From Prevotella sp. P5-108 (lineage in GTDB: Bacteria > Bacteroidota > Bacteroidia > Bacteroidales > Bacteroidaceae), in the NCBI RefSeq assembly GCF_002251385.1, contig NZ_NPJJ01000003.1, positions 1 to 64,000 of the forward strand: a DNA stretch of 64,000 bases, read 5' to 3'. Position 1 is the stretch's first letter; every line of letters begins with the position of its first letter. The notes beneath the pieces are model-generated. The model ran no database searches, was not told the origin of the DNA, and worked only from the letters and a program-made list of their open reading frames with translations. This document shows, piece after piece, positions 25,360-34,609 of the stretch. The translations under genes and the position numbers were made by a program.

Positions 25360-26691
25360 TTATGACTGTCTTACTAACTGCTTGAACTGCTCGCCGCGGT
25401 CTTCCATGTTCTTGAACAGGTCGAAGCTGGCGCAGCAGGGACTCAGCAATACGGTGTCGCCCTCAGCGGCAAGTTCGTTGCAGGCAGCCACACAGTCTTT
25501 CATGCTGTGGGTGTCGCGTACGGGCAGCCCCAGTGAGTCGAACGCCTGGTGCAGCTTGGTGTTGTCGGCGCCGAGATAGACCAGAGCCTTACACTTCTCC
25601 TTCACCAGGTCGGTGAGGGTAGAGTAGTCGTTGCCCTTGTCCTTTCCGCCCACGATGAGTATGGTGGGGGTGGTCATGCTTTCCAGCGCATACCAGCAGG
25701 CATCGACGTTGGTGGCCTTGGAGTCGTTGATATACTGCACGCCATGCAGACGGCAGACTTTCTCCAGACGATGCTCCACGCCGGGGAAGTCGCTGAGACC
25801 CTGGCGTATCACCTCGGGAGCGACGCCAGCCAGATGGGTGGCAAGTCCGGCTGCCAGAGAGTTGTACATATTGTGTTTGCCAGCCAGACTCAGCTCCTCC
25901 TGCTTCATCTCCAGCCGTGTTGGCGCCGTGAGCACATACTCTCCGTCGGCGATATAGCCCTTGAGGGCGTCGCTCTTTTCCAGTCCGAAGGGGTAGAGCG
26001 TGGCTCCCACGGCAGTCTTGGTCAGTTCGTGCTGGATTACGGGGTCGTCGTTCCAGTAGATGAAGGCGTCGGCCTTGACCTGGTTCTGCGTGATGCGCAT
26101 CTTGGCGTCGGCGTAGTTCTCAAACTTGAACTCGTAGCGGTCCAGATGGTCGGGGGTGATGTTGAGCAGTACGGCGATGTCGGCGTGGAAGTCATACATG
26201 TTGTCGAGTTGGAAGCTGCTCAGCTCTATCACGTACCAGGCGTGCGGAGTCTCTGCCACCTGCAGGGCCAGGGAGTGGCCTATGTTGCCAGCCAGCCCCA
26301 CGTCGTAGCCCGCCTTTTCCATGATGTGGTAGATGAGCGATGTGGTGGTGGTCTTGCCGTTGCTTCCGGTGATGCAGATCATGCGGGCGTCGGTATACCT
26401 GCCTGCAAACTCTATCTCGCTTATCACGGGAATGTTGCGAGCCATCACCTTCTGTATCATCGGTGCTTCCTTGGGTATGCCGGGGCTCTTTATCACCTCG
26501 TCGGCATTGAGTATCTTGTCTTCGCTATGGTGTCCTTCTTCCCATTCTATCCCGTGGCTGTCGAGCATGGCCTTGTAGTGGTCCTTGATGGCCGACATGT
26601 CAGACACAAAGACATCGAAGCCCTCTTTCTGAGCCAGGATAGCGGCGCCCACACCACTCTCGGCGGCGCCTAAGACAACAATTCTTTTCAT
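25360..26691 (-). CDS. murD: UDP-N-acetylmuramoyl-L-alanine--D-glutamate ligase
   Basis: A 443-residue Mur ligase adding D-Glu to UDP-MurNAc-Ala. VVLGAAESGVGAAILAQ marks the N-terminal fold; the ATP-binding site is TGSNGKTTTTSLIYHIM; HRLEKV and NDSKATNVDA mark the ADP-side motifs. It starts 10 bases after mraY and precedes ftsW by 11 bases. Confidence 0.97.
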   Translation of the reverse strand: MKRIVVLGAAESGVGAAILAQKEGFDVFVSDMSAIKDHYKAMLDSHGIEWEEGHHSEDKILNADEVIKSPGIPKEAPMIQKVMARNIPVISEIEFAGRYTDARMICITGSNGKTTTTSLIYHIMEKAGYDVGLAGNIGHSLALQVAETPHAWYVIELSSFQLDNMYDFHADIAVLLNITPDHLDRYEFKFENYADAKMRITQNQVKADAFIYWNDDPVIQHELTKTAVGATLYPFGLEKSDALKGYIADGEYVLTAPTRLEMKQEELSLAGKHNMYNSLAAGLATHLAGVAPEVIRQGLSDFPGVEHRLEKVCRLHGVQYINDSKATNVDACWYALESMTTPTILIVGGKDKGNDYSTLTDLVKEKCKALVYLGADNTKLHQAFDSLGLPVRDTHSMKDCVAACNELAAEGDTVLLSPCCASFDLFKNMEDRGEQFKQLVRQS

Positions 26692-26701
26692 TCTCTTGTT
26701 C

Positions 26702-27970
26702 CTATCTTATTTTTAATGTGATAATGGTAAGCGCGGCCAGTATGATGGTGACAATCCAGAAGCGCAGGGTAATCTTGGATTCATGCACCACGGTGTGCGG
26801 GCCCTTGATGACATAGCGGCAGTCGGCGTCGAGCTGGCTGTCCTGTGTGCGGAAGTTGTCGTGGATAGGTGTGCGGCGGAAGATGCGCTGCTTCACGCCA
26901 TGGCGTTTGCCCATCTTGTAGTACCACACCTGCAGGATGACGCTGAGACTTTCCACAAAGAAGATGCCGCAAAGGATGGGCAGCAGCAGTTCCTTGTGGA
27001 TGATGATGGCACACACGGCGATGATGCCGCCGATGGTGAGCGAGCCGGTATCACCCATGAAGACCTGGGCGGGATAGGCGTTGTACCAGAGGAAACCGAT
27101 GAGGGCTCCCACAAAGGCGCACATGAACACCACCAGTTCCTGCGAGTCGGGAATATACATGATGTTCAGGTACGAGGCAAACTCTATATGCGAACTCACA
27201 TAGGCGAGTATGCCCAACGCCACGCCAATGATGGCCGAGTTGCCGGCACACATGCCGTCCATGCCGTCGTTGAGGTTGGCACCGTTGCTCACTGCCGTCA
27301 CCACGAGGATGGTCATGATGACAAAGAGTATCCATCCTGCCGCCGTCTTGTACTTGCCGCAGAACGACATGAGGTACGAGTAGTCCAGGTTGTGGCCCTT
27401 GACAAACGGGATGGTCGTCTTGAGCGACTTCTTGGCTTTGGTGCGGTGTTTCACCACCATCTCCTGCCCCTGGCGCTGTATCGAGAGGTTCTCATACATC
27501 TTCACGTCGGGCGAAGACCATAGCACCAGACCCACAATGAGGCCTATGCCTATCTGGCCCACTATCTTGTATTTGCCCTTGAGGCCCTCCTTGTTGTGGT
27601 GGAATATCTTGATAAAGTCGTCCATACCTCCCAGGAAACCCAGCCATACGGTGGTGATAATCATCAGGATGAGGTAGATGTTGCGCAGACGCCCCAGCAG
27701 CAATACCGGTATGAGGATAGAGACGATGATGATGATGCCGCCCATCGAGGGCACGCCTATCTTCTTTACGCCAAACGGGTCTATCGAGGCGTCGCGCTGT
27801 GTCTCGGTTATCTGCTTGCTCTTGAGATATTTGATGAACTTCTCGCCAAACCAGGCCGAGATTACCAGCGACAGGATGAGCGCCAGCAGCGACCTGAATG
27901 AGATGTAGCCCCATATGTGCGACCCGCTGATGCCAAACTGTTCCAAGAATCTGAATAAATAGTACAACAT
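26702..27970 (-). CDS. mraY: phospho-N-acetylmuramoyl-pentapeptide transferase
   Basis: A 422-residue polytopic membrane enzyme that makes lipid I from UDP-MurNAc-pentapeptide and undecaprenyl phosphate. It has SMGGIIIIVSIL, the Asp pair in LGGMDDFIK, the NLNDGMDGMCAG loop, FMGDTGSLTIGG, and the His-rich TPIHDNF at the cytosolic end. The long loop after TM5 (about residues 150-190) is typical of Bacteroidetes MraY. ATG at 27970 begins MLYYLFRFLEQFG; the ORF extends to 28024 but would overlap murE. Confidence 0.97.
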   Translation of the reverse strand: MLYYLFRFLEQFGISGSHIWGYISFRSLLALILSLVISAWFGEKFIKYLKSKQITETQRDASIDPFGVKKIGVPSMGGIIIIVSILIPVLLLGRLRNIYLILMIITTVWLGFLGGMDDFIKIFHHNKEGLKGKYKIVGQIGIGLIVGLVLWSSPDVKMYENLSIQRQGQEMVVKHRTKAKKSLKTTIPFVKGHNLDYSYLMSFCGKYKTAAGWILFVIMTILVVTAVSNGANLNDGMDGMCAGNSAIIGVALGILAYVSSHIEFASYLNIMYIPDSQELVVFMCAFVGALIGFLWYNAYPAQVFMGDTGSLTIGGIIAVCAIIIHKELLLPILCGIFFVESLSVILQVWYYKMGKRHGVKQRIFRRTPIHDNFRTQDSQLDADCRYVIKGPHTVVHESKITLRFWIVTIILAALTIITLKIR

Positions 27971-27983
27971 GGCTCTTCTCCTT

Positions 27984-29438
27984 TTATTGGTTGTTGAAGA
28001 TGTCGCGCAGCACCTCCTTGTCATCGAAGTGGTGCTTTACGCCCTTGATTTCCTGATAGTTCTCATGACCCTTGCCGGCAACGAGTATCACGTCGCCCTT
28101 CTCGGCCATCATGCAGGCGGTGCGTATGGCTTCCTTGCGGTCGGTGATGGCCAGCACGTTCTTGCGCTGCTGTGCGTTGAGGCCCGCCAGCATGTCGTTG
28201 ATGATGTCCTGTGGGTCTTCAAATCTGGGATTGTCGCTCGTGATGATGACCTTGTCACTCTGGCGCACGGCTTCCTGTGCCATGAGCGGGCGCTTGCCCT
28301 TGTCGCGGTTGCCGCCTGCACCACACACGGTGATGACGTGGCCCTTCTTGTTGAGCACTTCGTGGATGGCGTTGAGCACATTGGCGAGGGCGTCGGGGGT
28401 GTGGGCATAGTCCACGATGGCGGTATATCCCTCGGGCGAGCGCACCGGGTCCAGACGACCGCTCACGCTGTGCAGCGTGCTCATCGTCACCAGTATGTCT
28501 TTGGCGTCCTTGCCCAGCATGCGGGCGGCGCCATAGACGGCGAGCAGGTTGCTCACGTTGAACTTGCCGATAAACTGCACGCCCACTTCCTGTCCGTCTA
28601 TCTCCAGATACATGCCCTCGAAGTGGCACTCCAGTATGCGGGCTCTGAAGTCTGCCATCTGTCGTATCGAGTAGGTCTTCACCTGGGCCTTGCAGTTTTG
28701 CACCATTACCATGCCGTTCTTGTCGTCGGCGTTGGTGATGGCAAATGCCGACTTGGGCAGGCCATCAAAGAAGGCCTTCTTGGCGTTGCGGTAGTTTTCA
28801 AAGGTCTTGTGGTAGTCCAGATGGTCGCGGGTGAGGTTGGTGAATATGCCTCCGGCAAACTTGAGTCCGCCGATGCGCTTCTGGGCGATGGCGTGCGACG
28901 AGCATTCCATGAACGCATATTCGCAGCCAGCCTCTACCATGCGCGCCAGCAGTGCGTTGAGCTCTATGGGGTCGGGTGTGGTGTGGTCGGCGGCTATTGC
29001 CTCGTCCTCGATATAGTTGCAGACGGTAGAGAGCAGACCACAGCGGTGCCCCATCTTACGGAACATATTATATAATAAGGTGGCGATGGTCGTTTTGCCA
29101 TTGGTGCCGGTCACGCCCACCAGTTTGAGTTTCTTGGACGGCTCTCCGTAGAAGACGGTGGCCACGCGCCCCACGGCGTCTTCGGTCGAGTCTACCTGTA
29201 TATAGGTCACACCCTCGCAGAGTTGGTCTGGCATTTCTTCGCAGAGTACGGCCACGGCGCCCTGGTCTATGGCTTTGCCGATAAACTTGTGGCCGTCTAC
29301 CTGAGTGCCACGCATGGCCACAAAGAGGTGGCCTTTGGCTATGCGGCGTGAGTCGATGTTCACTCCGGTAATCTCAACCTCGCTGTCGCCTGCGACTTGC
29401 AGAGGCTTGATGTTCTTGAGAAGTTCGTGTAGCTTCAT
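27984..29438 (-). CDS. murE: UDP-MurNAc-tripeptide synthetase (meso-DAP adding)
   Basis: A 484-residue Mur ligase adding the third stem-peptide residue. The ATP site is [24 protein letters not shown] and the substrate motif DNPR (in [12 protein letters not shown]) are visible. DNPR is the hallmark of enzymes that add meso-diaminopimelate, so DAP-type peptidoglycan is inferred. Lies between ftsI (22 bases) and mraY (13 bases). Confidence 0.96.
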   Translation of the reverse strand: MKLHELLKNIKPLQVAGDSEVEITGVNIDSRRIAKGHLFVAMRGTQVDGHKFIGKAIDQGAVAVLCEEMPDQLCEGVTYIQVDSTEDAVGRVATVFYGEPSKKLKLVGVTGTNGKTTIATLLYNMFRKMGHRCGLLSTVCNYIEDEAIAADHTTPDPIELNALLARMVEAGCEYAFMECSSHAIAQKRIGGLKFAGGIFTNLTRDHLDYHKTFENYRNAKKAFFDGLPKSAFAITNADDKNGMVMVQNCKAQVKTYSIRQMADFRARILECHFEGMYLEIDGQEVGVQFIGKFNVSNLLAVYGAARMLGKDAKDILVTMSTLHSVSGRLDPVRSPEGYTAIVDYAHTPDALANVLNAIHEVLNKKGHVITVCGAGGNRDKGKRPLMAQEAVRQSDKVIITSDNPRFEDPQDIINDMLAGLNAQQRKNVLAITDRKEAIRTACMMAEKGDVILVAGKGHENYQEIKGVKHHFDDKEVLRDIFNNQ

Positions 29439-29460
29439 AATATGTATATGTGTATTACGT

Positions 29461-31614
29461 TTATTCCAATATCAGATGACATCGCTGTCCCTTCACGGCT
29501 CTCAGCCCTGGCTGCAGACTCTGCCTGCACACCTTGCCGCGGCCTGTGAGGGTCACCTTGATGCCTCGGCTCTCCATGAGATAGACGGCGTCGCGGGCGC
29601 CCATGCCCTTGACATCGGGCACCTTGTTGGCGGGAGTCATCGCCATGCGGTTCAGCGTCACCGAGTGGCGGTTGCGCGGGCCTGTGCCCCCCACGGGCTT
29701 CTGGCTGTCATTCCACGGCTGGCCTTGAGTCCTCACTCCCAACGAGTGCAGCACGTTGCCCGCCGAGTTGATGTTGCCTGCCTTCACGTCGGGCACCATG
29801 ATGCTGTGCTCGTCTTTGGCGTCGCGTACATCCATCTTCAGGTTCTGCGCCATAATGCCCTCCGCAATCTCGCGGAATGCTATTGCGCTGAAACCGCTGG
29901 ATGCCGGCAGACCCTTTTTCTGTATACATACGATACAACTGTACCGTGGCGCGTCGGCGGGGAAGTATCCCACAAAACTCAGCAGGTATTTCATCGTGCC
30001 GTTTCTGTAGCTTCCGCCCTGTGCCACCTGTGCCGTACCGGTCTTTCCGGCTATCTTGAAGGCTTTGGAGCCTGCTTTCTTTGCTGTACCTTTTGACACC
30101 ACGTGCTCCAGCATGGCCTGCACCTTGCCTAAGGTGCGCTGGCTGCATATCTTCTCATGGCCGGGCACCGCCATTGCAGGGAATGTCATGAGCATCTCGC
30201 CGTTCTTGCTGATGCCGGTGACAAAGCGCGGATACATCATGCGGCCGCCGTTGGCTATGGCGTTGTAGAACGCCAGGGTGGATATCGGCGGTATCTGGGT
30301 CTCATATCCTATGCTCATCCATGCCAGCGATGTCTTGCTCCAATTGAGCCACTGGCCGCGCGCGTTCTTCTTGGGCATGCGTACTCGGGCAGGAGCGTAA
30401 CCGTTGAGGGGCAGTTTGAAGTCGGTGGTGATACCTGTGCGGTAGACGCCTTCGACAAACTTCTCAGGGTTTTTGCCGTAGTAGTCTTCCACGATACGGC
30501 TGACGCCGATATTCGAGCTCACCTCCAGCGAGCGTGCCATGGTGATGGTGCCATATCCGTTGTGGCGCCAGTTGTGGTCGCGCATGGGTCGTCCGTGCAT
30601 GTCGTAGATACCGTTGCCGGTCTCCACCACGCGGCTGGTGTCGCACATGCCGTCCTCGAGTACGGTCATCAGCGACACGGTTTTGAACACCGAGCCCGGC
30701 TCCATAAGGTCGCTGATGGCGTGGTTCTTCATCTCGTAGAGCTTGCCGTCGGCGCCGCGCTCCATGTTGACGATGGCTTTGATGTCGCCCGTCTTGACTT
30801 CCATGACGATAGCCACACCCACCAGTCCGTTTACATCTTTGTCGTTGAGCTGCCCTATGACGGCACGCTCAGCCAGGTCCTGCATGTTCACATCGATGGT
30901 GGTCACGATGTCGGCACCATCGGTGGGCGGCGTGTCGGTGATGTCCAGATACTTGTTGAGCACCTTGCGGCGGTGTATGATGCCGTTCTTGCCACGCAGC
31001 AGACTGTCGTAGAACTGTTCCAGTCCGTTCTTGGCTTCGTCCTTGCCGGCGTAGAGGGTGCCCAGGGTGCGCTCGGCGAGCGACCCGTAGGGGTGCTGGC
31101 GCGAGTCAAAATTCTCGCAGTAGAAACCGCCGGTGTAGCCGCGCAGACGGAACATAGGCAGCTGCTTAGCCTCGCAGTAGGTATTGTAGTCCACGCGCCC
31201 GTCATAGATAGACCAGCGGCGGCTCTGCTTTTCCTTGCCCTTCTGCAGATAGCGGCGGTATTCGGCTTTGCTGCGGTTGGGGAACATACGGCTCAGCCCC
31301 TCGCTGATGGAGTCGACCTTAGTATCCCAGAGCGAGTCGTTGCCGGCTTCGTGGATGGCCTTGAAGTCGATGAACAGTCTGTATTCGGGCAGCGAACTTG
31401 CCATAATCTCGCCATTGCAGCTCAGTATGTTGCCGCGGATGGCCTTTACCGCCACGCTGTCTTTCTTCACGCGGCTTGCCACTTCCATCCAGTATGCGCG
31501 CTTGGCGCTCATGATGTAGCCGGCCTTGGCGACGACAATCACCGCCAGCAGGGTCATCATGGTGGCCAGGAAGTAGTATCTCGGCATTACCTTTTTGTTG
31601 TCAAACTTGCTCAT
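29461..31614 (-). CDS. ftsI: septal penicillin-binding protein (FtsI/PBP3-like) with PASTA domain
   Basis: A 717-residue class B PBP, the transpeptidase partner of FtsW. One N-terminal membrane helix (about 13-33), a dimerisation domain, then the transpeptidase with SVFK (active Ser), SSN and KTGTAQV boxes. A C-terminal PASTA-like domain begins near [25 protein letters not shown] tails are common on Bacteroidetes FtsI. Its start overlaps the ftsL stop by four bases (ATGA), suggesting translational coupling. Confidence 0.95.
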   Translation of the reverse strand: MSKFDNKKVMPRYYFLATMMTLLAVIVVAKAGYIMSAKRAYWMEVASRVKKDSVAVKAIRGNILSCNGEIMASSLPEYRLFIDFKAIHEAGNDSLWDTKVDSISEGLSRMFPNRSKAEYRRYLQKGKEKQSRRWSIYDGRVDYNTYCEAKQLPMFRLRGYTGGFYCENFDSRQHPYGSLAERTLGTLYAGKDEAKNGLEQFYDSLLRGKNGIIHRRKVLNKYLDITDTPPTDGADIVTTIDVNMQDLAERAVIGQLNDKDVNGLVGVAIVMEVKTGDIKAIVNMERGADGKLYEMKNHAISDLMEPGSVFKTVSLMTVLEDGMCDTSRVVETGNGIYDMHGRPMRDHNWRHNGYGTITMARSLEVSSNIGVSRIVEDYYGKNPEKFVEGVYRTGITTDFKLPLNGYAPARVRMPKKNARGQWLNWSKTSLAWMSIGYETQIPPISTLAFYNAIANGGRMMYPRFVTGISKNGEMLMTFPAMAVPGHEKICSQRTLGKVQAMLEHVVSKGTAKKAGSKAFKIAGKTGTAQVAQGGSYRNGTMKYLLSFVGYFPADAPRYSCIVCIQKKGLPASSGFSAIAFREIAEGIMAQNLKMDVRDAKDEHSIMVPDVKAGNINSAGNVLHSLGVRTQGQPWNDSQKPVGGTGPRNRHSVTLNRMAMTPANKVPDVKGMGARDAVYLMESRGIKVTLTGRGKVCRQSLQPGLRAVKGQRCHLILE

Positions 31615-32069
31615 TTCTCTGGAACATTGATTAAGTAGGGTGGCTGGTTGGACATGTGCAGCGTGCTGTCTTTACATGCCTTGAGCTGTTCGAGCACGCG
31701 GCTTTCGCGGCTCATCTCGATAAATCTGTTGTTGGTAGTCTGCGCCTTGTAGCGGGCATCCTTCAGTTCGGTCTGCAACTTGTCGATTTCTATCAGATTG
31801 CGCTGACAGCTGTATCTGTTGGAGATATAGATGACGATAAACAGCACGATGAGCAGCAGCAGCCATATCTGGCGGCGTATGGTCGAGGTGTTGAGGATGT
31901 CGCCACCCACAATCTTGCTGAAGGTGAGTGCACCCGATAGCGGGGTGTCTTCGTCGGCCACCTGTTTCTTGATGGCTTCGGTCAGCGTAGGCTGGCGCTC
32001 GGCCAGTTCCTCTGCGCTGGTGGGCTTGTCTGCCGTGGGCTGCTTTATGTCTTTGTCTTCGTCTGTCAT
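31611..32069 (-). CDS. ftsL: FtsL-like divisome protein (FtsL_2 family)
   Basis: A 152-residue bitopic protein: an acidic, low-complexity cytosolic arm (about 1-80), one membrane helix (IWLLLLIVLFIVIYISN), and a short periplasmic coiled coil (EIDKLQTELKDARYKAQ). This architecture and the position between rsmH and ftsI identify the Bacteroidetes FtsL counterpart, though sequence similarity to E. coli FtsL is slight. ATGA overlaps on both sides. Confidence 0.88.
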   Translation of the reverse strand: MTDEDKDIKQPTADKPTSAEELAERQPTLTEAIKKQVADEDTPLSGALTFSKIVGGDILNTSTIRRQIWLLLLIVLFIVIYISNRYSCQRNLIEIDKLQTELKDARYKAQTTNNRFIEMSRESRVLEQLKACKDSTLHMSNQPPYLINVPEK

Positions 32070-32977
32070 TTCTTTTCTGCTATTCTTAGTTTGGCGCTTC
32101 GGCTGCGTGGGTTGCGTTGCTGTTCTTCGTCGGTGGGCACGATGACCTTGTTGTTTACCAGTCTGTAGGGTGTCTCGATGCGTCCGTAGAAGTCCTGTAT
32201 CATCTTGCCCTCGGCATTGCCCGTCTTCATCACGTTCTTTACGATGCGGTCTTCCAGCGAGTGGTAGGTGATGACCGAGAGTCTGCCGCCGGGAGCCAGC
32301 AGTTGGGTGGCAGCGGCGAGCATTTCCTTGAGGGCTTCCATCTCATGGTTCACCTCGATGCGCAGAGCCTGGAAGAGTCGCGCCATGTCCTTCTTCTCGC
32401 GCTCGCGTTTGAAGAAAGGCTCCACCACATGCAGGAAGTCCTGCGTGGTGGCTATGGCGTGCTGCTGGCGTGCCTTGACCAGCGCCGAGGCAATGCGGCG
32501 CGAGTTCTTGAGTTCGCCGTAGAGGTAGAAGATGTCAGCCAGCGCCTCTTCGTCGTACTCTGCCACGATGTCGGCGGCGGTCTTGTCGGCGCGCTTGTTC
32601 ATGCGCATGTCCAAAGGGGCGTCGAAGCGGAAGGAGAAGCCGCGGCTCTCGTCGTCGAAGTGGTGCGACGACACGCCGAGATCGGCCAGCAGACCGTCGA
32701 TGTGGTCTATCTCGTAGTAGCGCATCCAGTTCTTCAGGTATCTGAAGTTGCTGCGTACGAAGGTGAAGCGGTCGTCGTCTACGATGTTGTGTTCGGCATC
32801 GGCGTCCTGGTCGAAGCTGAAGAGGCGTGAGCCCTGGGGCAGCCGGCGCAGTATCTCGCGCGAATGGCCGCCACCGCCGAAGGTCACGTCGATGTACACG
32901 CCGTCGGGGTGCAGGTTGAGACCGTTTATGCTTTCGTCGAGCAATACGGGTACGTGGTATGTGTCGATTGTTGTCAT
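32066..32977 (-). CDS. rsmH: 16S rRNA (cytosine1402-N4)-methyltransferase
   Basis: A 303-residue SAM-dependent enzyme (formerly MraW) that methylates C1402 in 16S rRNA. The N-terminus HVPVLLDESINGLNL, the SAM loop DVTFGGGGHSREIL, DGLLADLGVSSHHFD and the C-terminal SVITYHSLEDRIVKNV are diagnostic. Second gene of the dcw operon, overlapping ftsL by four bases. Confidence 0.97.
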   Translation of the reverse strand: MTTIDTYHVPVLLDESINGLNLHPDGVYIDVTFGGGGHSREILRRLPQGSRLFSFDQDADAEHNIVDDDRFTFVRSNFRYLKNWMRYYEIDHIDGLLADLGVSSHHFDDESRGFSFRFDAPLDMRMNKRADKTAADIVAEYDEEALADIFYLYGELKNSRRIASALVKARQQHAIATTQDFLHVVEPFFKREREKKDMARLFQALRIEVNHEMEALKEMLAAATQLLAPGGRLSVITYHSLEDRIVKNVMKTGNAEGKMIQDFYGRIETPYRLVNNKVIVPTDEEQQRNPRSRSAKLRIAEKK

Positions 32978-32989
32978 TGTCGCTGGGTG

Positions 32990-33457
32990 TTAGCCGTTAG
33001 TGTCGGTGTCGCCGGGAGTGGTCATGAGGTCCTCCAACTGTTGCGCAAAGGCGTCGGCGTCCATGAAGGCGCCGTTGGCAGTGTCGGCGTTCCATATCTC
33101 GATGGTGTCGTCCATGCCTATAAACCTCACTGCGCTCTCTATATTGGCCATCTTCATATACCGGCGTGGTATCAGGAAGCGGCCGTTGCCGTCGAGCGTG
33201 AGCTGCTCTACATCAGAGACAAACTGGCGGAAGAGCTGCTGGTGTTGGGCGTTCCATCGATTGAGGCGCGAGCGCAGCAGGTTGAGCTGCTCGTCCCAGA
33301 CCGACTGGGGATAGAGCACCAGACAGGGCTGGAAGATGTCTTTGCGCAGCACCAGACCCTCTTCGGCTGCTGTCTGCAGCAGCTTCCTGAAAGCCGAGGG
33401 CAGGAACACGCGTCCCTTGGCGTCGGTCTTGGCTTCTATGTTTCCTACAAATCGCAT
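32990..33457 (-). CDS. mraZ: transcriptional regulator MraZ
   Basis: A 155-residue protein with two SpoVT/AbrB-like halves: FVGNIEAKTDAKGRVFLPSAF at the N-terminus and LTLDGNGRFLIPRRYMKMA in the second half. MraZ binds repeats ahead of its own operon and represses it in studied bacteria. It is the first gene of the dcw cluster, and three MraZ-type boxes lie upstream (33513-33537). Confidence 0.95.
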   Translation of the reverse strand: MRFVGNIEAKTDAKGRVFLPSAFRKLLQTAAEEGLVLRKDIFQPCLVLYPQSVWDEQLNLLRSRLNRWNAQHQQLFRQFVSDVEQLTLDGNGRFLIPRRYMKMANIESAVRFIGMDDTIEIWNADTANGAFMDADAFAQQLEDLMTTPGDTDTNG

Positions 33458-33494
33458 GCGTACCTCTTTTATATATAAATTCGAATTACGTGGT

Positions 33495-33502
33495 CAAAGA
33501 TA
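33495..33502 (-). promoter_or_regulatory. -7 promoter element of the dcw operon
   Basis: Minus strand TATCTTTG, 37 bases before the mraZ ATG. The predicted -33 region falls within the MraZ boxes rather than on a clear TTTG, so the promoter may be weak or controlled. Confidence 0.7.
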
Positions 33503-33512
33503 CAACTATTTC

Positions 33513-33537
33513 CCCACACTGCACCACTTTTCTCCAC
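33513..33537 (-). promoter_or_regulatory. three MraZ-binding boxes
   Basis: On the minus strand GTGGA, GTGGT and GTGGG occur at exact 10-base intervals (33533-33537, 33523-33527, 33513-33517), separated by five bases each. This is the layout of known MraZ operators (TGGG/GTGG repeats with 5-base spacers). They lie 11 bases upstream of the -7 element, over the expected -33 region. Confidence 0.75.
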
Positions 33538-33737
33538 TTTTTTTTCATTTTTCTTCAAAAACTTGACATGGCGGTTTGCAGGCGCCGTCCTTACCGATGG
33601 CGCGGGCGGGGTTAACGGGTGCCGGTTTTTGGGCCACTTTGTCCGTATTTTCCTGCCTTTTCGCGACTATTTGTCAATCATTTTTAGATTTATCACACAT
33701 TTTATGTCTTTTTTTAGCGTAATTGGAAAAGAAGTAT

Positions 33738-33745
33738 TATTTTTG
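33738..33745 (+). promoter_or_regulatory. -7 promoter element of glsA/glsB
   Basis: TATTTTTG, 31 bases before the ATG at 33777. The 319-base gap between mraZ and this gene holds this element, the divergent dcw promoter and the MraZ boxes; nothing else was recognised there. Confidence 0.6.
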
Positions 33746-33776
33746 CACTACCTTAGAAGTTATGAAATAAAACCTC

Positions 33777-34595
33777 ATGGTGGCAAAGACCATAGATATA
33801 GACAAGATTCTGGCAGGCAAGATGGGGAAGAGAGCCCGTCTGGTGCCCCGCTTTCTCGTGGCATGGCTCAAGCGGCTGGTACACGAAGACCAGGTCAACC
33901 AGTTCCTCGATGACCACAGTCATCTTGAGGGAGTGGAGTGGCTCGAGGCTTGTGTCAAGTACCTCGATATGACCCTCGAGATAGAGGGAATGGAGAACCT
34001 GCCCGACAAGAACGACGGCCGGCTCTACACCTTTGTGTCCAACCATCCCCTCGGTGGTCAGGACGGCGTGGCGTTGGGCGCCATCATCGGTCGTCACTAC
34101 GATGGCAACTTCCGCTATCTCGTCAACGACCTCTTGCTCAATCTGCCAGGACTCAAGCCACTGTGTATAGGTATCAACAAGACCGGCCGACAGAGCCGTA
34201 ACTTTCCCGCTATGGTCGAGGCAGGCTTCAAGAGCGACAAGCACATGCTCATGTTCCCCGCCGGACTCAACAGCCGCAAGCGCGCCGATGGCTCCATCCA
34301 CGATTTGCCGTGGAAGAAGACATTTATCACCAAGAGCGTGGAGTGCCACCGCGATGTGGTGCCCATCTTCTTCGGCGGCCGCAATTCCGAGCGGTTCTAC
34401 CGCATCGCCAAGTTCAGCGACAAGTATCTGCCCTTCAATCTTGCCATGCTCTTCCTCGTCGACGAGATGTATCGCAACGTGGGTAAGAAGTTCAGGGTGG
34501 TCATCGGCAAACCCATACCATGGCAGACGTTCGACAAGAGCAAAACTCCGATGGAATGGGCGAATTTTGTAGAAGAAAAGGTTTACGAGCTATAG
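33777..34595 (+). CDS. glsA: PlsC-like O-acyltransferase, GlsA-type (glycine lipid)
   Basis: A 272-residue acyltransferase with the PlsC catalytic motif NHPLGGQD (HX4D) and a downstream FPAGLNSRKRADGS motif. In Bacteroides thetaiotaomicron a PlsC-like O-acyltransferase (GlsA) beside a GNAT N-acyltransferase (GlsB) makes serine/glycine aminoacyl lipids; the same pair is here in the order glsA-glsB. It is not the general PlsC of phospholipid synthesis by this context, though that cannot be excluded. Acts at the inner membrane. Confidence 0.82.
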   Translation: MVAKTIDIDKILAGKMGKRARLVPRFLVAWLKRLVHEDQVNQFLDDHSHLEGVEWLEACVKYLDMTLEIEGMENLPDKNDGRLYTFVSNHPLGGQDGVALGAIIGRHYDGNFRYLVNDLLLNLPGLKPLCIGINKTGRQSRNFPAMVEAGFKSDKHMLMFPAGLNSRKRADGSIHDLPWKKTFITKSVECHRDVVPIFFGGRNSERFYRIAKFSDKYLPFNLAMLFLVDEMYRNVGKKFRVVIGKPIPWQTFDKSKTPMEWANFVEEKVYEL

Positions 34596-34609
34596 ATAAA
34601 GAAGTAATT

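Noticed and set aside
33777..34595. Housekeeping 1-acylglycerol-3-phosphate acyltransferase (PlsC)
   Set aside because: Coupling to an OlsB/GlsB-type gene favours the aminolipid O-acyltransferase, although a PlsC role cannot be fully excluded.
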